A stretch of DNA of 64,000 nt from Macrolepiota albuminosa. Taxonomy: Eukaryota > Basidiomycota > Agaricomycetes > Agaricales > Agaricaceae. Each line of letters opens with the position of its first letter. Position 1 is the first letter of the stretch. The position numbers and the translations under genes are program-made. The notes under the pieces were generated by a model. That model made no database searches and was not told the DNA's origin. It was given only the letters and a program-made list of their open reading frames with translations. Below, piece by piece: positions 58,841 to 64,000 of the stretch. Location: positions 895,621-959,620 of the forward strand of contig JAMWFC010000091.1 in assembly GCA_027475525.1 (NCBI GenBank), written 5' to 3'.

Positions 58841-61800
58841 TCGACACCCTCGTTGACAGTGGCGCCACTGACAACTTCATCAACAAAGCATGGTCTACCC
58901 TCGCCCCAGAACCCGCTCAGCGACTCCCGGTCCCGGTATGGCTCTGCCTCTTTGACGGAGACGCCTCTACGGCGGGGGACATCACTCACTTCGTGCGTAT
59001 GCCCGTTACTTTCGCCAACGGACAGACTCACACCCTTCAGATATTGATAACCAAACTCCACCCTTCCACACCCCTGGTTCTAGGGCTCCGTGGCTCCAAG
59101 ACACCAATCTCCGCATCGATTGGCGACATCTCACCCTTTGCCTGACCTGGGACCCGACGCCCAATGACCAGCAACTCCCCTTCAACATCCCCCACTCTCC
59201 GAACCCTACCCTGAAAGACGGGCCCCCACCACCCCCCGGACTCCAGTCCCGTTTGTCCCGATCCTTTGTCATCAATGCCAGGCTGGACGGTGCCCCAGGA
59301 CCAGTATCGGCCCTCATCGACAGCGAAGCCACCGGAGTTTTCATCAGCGACGCTCTCGACCTCCCCCACGACTCCCTCGACCAGCCCCTCCGCCTGCAAC
59401 GCCTCGACGGCACCCCCTCCTCCTCTGGCCCCATCCAGAGGTCTCACTTGGGACGCGTGACCCTGGACAACAACTACGAGTTTATCTCCGACTTCCTGGT
59501 CACGTGACTCCACGAATCGACTCCGATGGTGCTGGAACTACCCTGGCTGCGCGACACGAACCCCAACATCAATTGGAGGACGCTCACCATGACCTTCCTG
59601 GGACCCGAAGACCACCCCTCGACCGCCATGCACCTTCGGGCCTTAGGAAGCGACCTGACGCCCGACACCCCCAGGACGACTGCCGCGCCCCCCACGCCTG
59701 CACTACCCACACCCTTCCGAGCCCACAAGGCCCTTGATCGGCCCCCAAACATTCCTCGGAACAAGTACAAAGGGCCGAACTACTCTGGCCAGTCTCAGAC
59801 ACGCGTCACACCTGCTCCGGCCGATGTACCTGCGACCCTGATCGACCTGAACGCACTCGACATTAGGATCATTGGGGCCGCCCCCTTCGCCCGCCTCATG
59901 AGGGATGGGACTCCCACGTTTCAGCTGCACACCTCGCCTTCTCTCCCGGAAAAACATCTACGAGGGGACGCTATTCCCCCGGAAAAGAAAACCGAGGAGC
60001 AAATCTTCTGAGAAGTAGTTCCCCCGGAGTATCACGAGTTCGCTGACGTATTCTCCGAAAGAGACGCCAAGGAGATCCCTCCTCACCGCCCCTATGATCA
60101 CACTATCGACCTCGAGGAAGGAGCCACCCCCCCTTTCGGCAAGGTATACAACATGTCGGAGGTCGAACTCCGGGCCCTCAAGGACTACCTCAATGAAATG
60201 CTTGGTAAGGGATTCATCCGACCCTCCGCCTTTGCCGCTGGAGCCCCGGTTCTATTCGCCAAGAAGAAGGACGGCTCGCTCCGACTCTGCATTGACTACC
60301 GGGGACTCAATAAGATCACCAAGAAGAACCGCTACCCGCTCCCACTCATTGGCGATCTGGTCGATCGACTCCGCAGTGCCAAGGTCTACACGAAAATCGA
60401 CCTCCGCTCCGGTTACAACAACATCCGCATCGCCCCAGGACACGAGTGGAAAACCGCGTTCCGCACGCGGTATAGTCTGTTTGAGTACCTTGTGATGCCT
60501 TTCGGAATGACTAACTCCCCCACCACGTTCCAATACTTCATGAACAACATTTTCCACGACATGAGCGACGTCTTCGTGATCGTCTACCTGGACGACATTC
60601 TCATTTATTCCGACTCACCGGAGGACCACCAGAAACACGTCCGGCGAGTCCTCGAACGCCTCTGGGAGCACAACCTCCACGCCAAGCCCGAGAAGTGTTC
60701 ATTTCATACGGAAGAGGTTGAGTATCTTGGCGTCATCGTATCCCCGAATGGCGTTCGCATGGACCTCCACAAGGTCGAGGCCATCGTCAACTGGCCGCAG
60801 CCCCGGAACGTCAAGGAAGTACAATCTTTCTTGGGTTTTGCTAACTTCTACCGGAGGTTCATAGATAACTACTCCGGTATCACAAAACTCCTCAACTGGC
60901 TCACGTGCAAGGACGTCGCCTGGAACTGGGACAGTAAGTGCCAGAGTGTCTTTAACCTGCTCAAGGAGGCTTTCATGACCGCCCCCGTACTCCGGCACTA
61001 CGACCCGACCCTCCCGATTATCCTGGAATGCGACGCCTCCGACTACGCCATTGCCAGGATTCTCTCGCAGATGGAACCTGATGGAGGGGAGCCCCGGCCA
61101 GTTGCCTTCTACACCCGGTCCATGATCGACGCCGAGCTCAACTACGACATCTACGACAAGGAGCTCCTCGCCATCGTCGAAGCCTTCAAGCAATGGCAAG
61201 CCTACCTCGAGGGAGCCCAGCACCGGATTCAGGTCTACTCGGATCACAACAACCTGCAGTACTTCACCACGACCAAACAGCTTAGTCGACGGCAGGCCCG
61301 ATGGTCCGAGGTTCTCTCGGAATACGACTTCACGATCCAGTACCGCCCGGGACGACTCGGAGCTAAACCTGATGCCCTCACCTGTCGACCGGATGTCTAT
61401 CCCAAGAAGTCGTTTGAGGCGGAACGCAATGCGTTCAATCATCGCGTGGTGATCCCTCCTGAACATCTGAATGCCGTACTGATCTTAAACAACGAAGGAA
61501 CCCTGAGCCAGATCCGCCGCGCCCCCCGAGACAAGTACTTCACCGACCATGACCCCCGCAACCTCCCCGACGGGACCAACCGGGACCCCGCCTTCTCCCT
61601 GTCCCTCGACAAAAAACTCCTCCTCCGGGACGGCCGCATCTACGTCCCAAATCACGCCCAACTCCGCTATGACGTCCTCCATCAACACCACGACCACAAG
61701 CTCCAGGGACACCCTGGAATACGTAAGACTCTTCAGCTGATCTCCTGGACTTACTTTTGGCCAGGGTTGAAAAAGGATGTGACCCGCTACATTCGATCAT

Positions 61801-62863
61801 GTGAACCCTGCCTCCGGGCCAAGGTCCCCCGACACCGACCATATGGACTCCTAAAACCCCTGCCAGTCGGACGACGCCCCTGGTCTTCCATATCTCTAGA
61901 CCACATCGTCGAACTCCCGGAATCTGAAGAGTTCGATGCCATTCTCGTCGTTGTGTGCAAGCTAACCAAACAGGGCATCTTCCTACCCTGCCACACTACG
62001 GACACCGCCCCGGACTTTGCCCGGCTGTTCCTCGAGCACGTCTTTGCCAAACATGGACTCCTGGACGATATCGTCTCTGACCGTGGCCCCCTCTTCGTAT
62101 CCAAGTTTTGGACTTCCCTGCGTAAGGCACTTGAAGTAAAGACTAACCTCTCTACCGCCTATCACCCCAAAACCGACGGCCAAACCAAAAGGGTCAACCA
62201 GTCTCTCAAGCAGTACCTCTGACTGTACGTCAACTACTTGCAGGACGACTGGCACGCCGAGCTCCCCCTGGCCGAATTCACTTACAACAACACGCCGCAC
62301 TCTGCCACCAGGGTATCGCCCTTTTTTGCCAACAAGGGATACCACCCTTGACTGACACTCTCGCTCTGGGACATCCTGTCGCACGCCGCCCACGAGGTCG
62401 CCCAGGATCTCCAGTCCCTTCACGAGTTTCTCTGAGAAGAGATCGATACCGCAAACCAGGCCTATGCAAAACACGCCGACCAGAAATGGGAAGACACCCC
62501 CGACTGGACCCCCGGGACAAAGGTATGGTTAGATCGACGCCACCTCCGCACCCGCCGGCCCTCCCCAAAACTCGATCACAAGCGCCTTGGCCCGTTCAAA
62601 ATATTGAAGAAGGTCTCATCCCATGCCTACAAGATCGAGCTTCCCCCGGGGCTAAAAGGTCTGCACCCGATATTCCATGTCCGCCTACTGGAACGGCACC
62701 CCCCAGATCCCTTCCCTGAACAACGCTTCAAGCCCCCTCCTCCGGTCGAGGTCGAGGACAAGTACCACTACGAGGTTGAAGACATCCTCGACTCCCGGAA
62801 CATTCGTGGACGACCCCACTTCCTCATACGATGGAAGGGATACGGCCCGGAAGACGACACCTA
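58841..62863 (+). pseudogene. Family B copy 2 pol
   Basis: PR1 motif DTLVDSGATDNFI (about 58,848) and PR2 motif SALIDSEATGVFI (about 59,310; Gly to Glu, so damaged). RT with intact VYLDDILIYSDS (about 60,585), RNase H ECDASDYAIAR, integrase HPGIRKTLQ...[17 protein letters not shown] and VSDRGPLF, but [10 protein letters not shown] has Lys at the catalytic Glu site. The longest open part is 60,153-62,222. The chromodomain [29 protein letters not shown] then meets a stop (TGG to TAG) at 62,862. Confidence 0.9.
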
Positions 62864-63240
62864 GGAACCGCGTCAAAACCTCGAAGGCGCCCTCGACAAA
62901 CTCCGGGACTTTCAACAACGGCACCCGGAAAACAACCTTCCTGGACGCAGAACTCACAGACGGCAGTAGTGGGCGTCACCCCCGCCTCTGGGCTCAGTAG
63001 GGATTCAACTCCCATGTATACTTTCTACTTTCCCTTTCTAGATCTTACTCCTTTTTTTAGTACCTTTTCGTAGTAGTGTCTCGGAGTCTAGGCAAGACGT
63101 TCTTCCGGTTTTGTTCGGTTTCTTTGTTCCCTTACTCATACTTCTCACTGATTCGGGACAACCAAGTATATACATTTTTTATAGAAATACACTATACTAT
63201 AGCTACGGACCACGAAACAGGCGACAGCAAGAAAAGGGGG
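62864..63240. other. Spacer between pol and antisense gene, family B copy 2
   Basis: It includes the remaining chromodomain sequence (to about 62,950) and T-rich sequence where both transcripts should end. It corresponds to 23,100-23,445 of copy 1. Confidence 0.5.
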
Positions 63241-63244
63241 CCCC

Positions 63245-64000
63245 TAAAGCTGGGGCCCTGAACTACCCTCACCCTCCCCCCCCCTCGGCCAGCCCTGGAA
63301 GGCCTCCCCCATTCCCTCTGGACCATGCTCCCGCAAGACTTCCTCCACCAACTGCTCCTAGGACGGAAGAGCCTCACCCTCGTCCAGGACTCTTTCGAAC
63401 CAGGAACCGGGGGCGGGCACGTTCCTCCGCCGGTGTGCCGCCACCACCCGCCCCAGCAAATCGAGGCCCCGCTCCACCCCGGAGGTCGTCACCTCAGGGC
63501 GCTGCCCCTCCTGCAGCACCGTGAGTGCCGCGGCCGCCCCGTCCAAGAGCAAGCAGTGCTCTCGGGCCCAGCCTAGGAATGTCAGTAGGAGACCAAGTCT
63601 GAGGAGGAGGAAACCCACTTAATGAGGCCATGCGGCTCTCGGGCCCAGCCTAGGAATGTCAGTAGGAGACCAAGTCTGAGGAGGAGGAAACCCACTTAAT
63701 GAGGCCATGCGGGCCACCACCACGTCCCGGCGCAGAGCCTCCGCCAACCCCTCGCTTCCCGGGAACCCCACTCCTTGCCCAAGCCTTGCCCTCAGAGCCT
63801 CTAGCTCGGCCTCCGCTTCCCCCCTGGGCGATCCTGGCCTCCTCCAGGCCCCGGATCATCTCTTCTCGACCCTCCTCCAGACCCCTTCTGGCCGCCGCCT
63901 CCCCCCTCATCCCCCCTCATCCCCTCCTCAAGACCCCCCTGCCCCCGCCCAGCCCGCTCTTGCAGAACCTCGACGTTGTGGGCTGGGAGTCCCCCAGACA
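63245..64000 (-). pseudogene. Antisense accessory gene of family B copy 2, C-terminal part
   Basis: The minus strand carries the coiled-coil region (EVLQERAG..., RRGLEEGREEMIRGLEEARIA) and MASL, then an intron (GTGGGT...CTACTGACATTCCTAG) and GWAREHCLLLDGAAAALTVLQE. It continues with VERGLDLLGRVVAAHRRRNVPAPGSWFERVLDEGEALPS and EQLVEEVLREHGPEGMGEAF. The exons closely match copy 1 while the intron body differs. One TGG to TAG stop is present. A 77-bp duplication (63,558/63,635) covers the intron. The cysteine cluster lies beyond the window. Confidence 0.68.

Larger units (their letters stand above)
55560..64000 (+). mobile_element. Chromovirus family B copy 2, runs past window end
   Basis: 5' LTR at 55560-56267, primer site, gag, two protease motifs, RT, RNase H, IN, chromodomain, then the antisense gene on the minus strand. 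It inserted into the decayed family B copy (left flank attgc). The 3' LTR lies outside the window. Several CGA to TGA stops occur, and a deletion near 58,660 removes the zinc knuckle. Confidence 0.93.

Overview
The window looks like a chromosome segment of a filamentous basidiomycete, most likely an Agaricomycete. The host genes carry many short GT-AG introns of about 45-75 bp. They include a GH12 endoglucanase, an A-T-R adenylate-forming reductase, a Pho88/Snd3 protein and an SLM-type F-BAR/PH protein. The rest is LTR retrotransposons, mostly Ty3/gypsy chromoviruses and Ty1/copia elements. Species cannot be read from the sequence.

Layout: 1-2.05 kb is a broken retrotransposon gag on the minus strand, split by a solo LTR with a 5-bp target duplication. 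The host gene island runs from 2.8 to 16.8 kb: adenylate-forming reductase (-), a phosphotransferase/kinase-like gene (+), GH12 (+), PHO88 (-), SLM-like (+) and aldo-keto reductase (-), with one retroelement scar at about 7.5 kb. From 17,068 to 34,419 a chromovirus (family A, minus strand, TSD ttgtt) is interrupted by a second chromovirus (family B, 20,403-31,765, minus strand, TSD agata). From 35,633 to 42,005 there is a complete but stop-riddled copia element (plus strand, TSD ataag). From 42 to 55.5 kb lies an AT-rich graveyard: a pogo/Tigger-like transposase relic, at least seven copies of a small copia LTR, copia pol pieces on both strands, two chromovirus-type solo LTRs and a heavily C-to-T decayed family B copy. 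From 55,560 to the window end there is a younger family B copy on the plus strand, inserted in the decayed one.

The most interesting system is family B. Between pol and the 3' LTR it carries an intron-containing gene on the opposite strand. The predicted protein has a Zn2Cys6-like cysteine cluster followed by a basic and a coiled-coil region. Three copies in this window, at different stages of decay, keep exons and splice signals; the two with the first half visible keep the cysteine spacing. Both chromovirus families also appear to self-prime reverse transcription, because the sequence just inside the 5' LTR is complementary to a stretch about 30 bp downstream of the LTR TATA box. Family B also has two aspartic-protease motifs in tandem, and both readable integrases have Lys where the catalytic Glu should be.

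A caution for all coordinates: thirteen perfect or near-perfect tandem duplications occur, all with exactly 77-bp spacing. This looks like de Bruijn (k=77) overlaps left in the assembly. They create false frameshifts, especially in the inner family B element.
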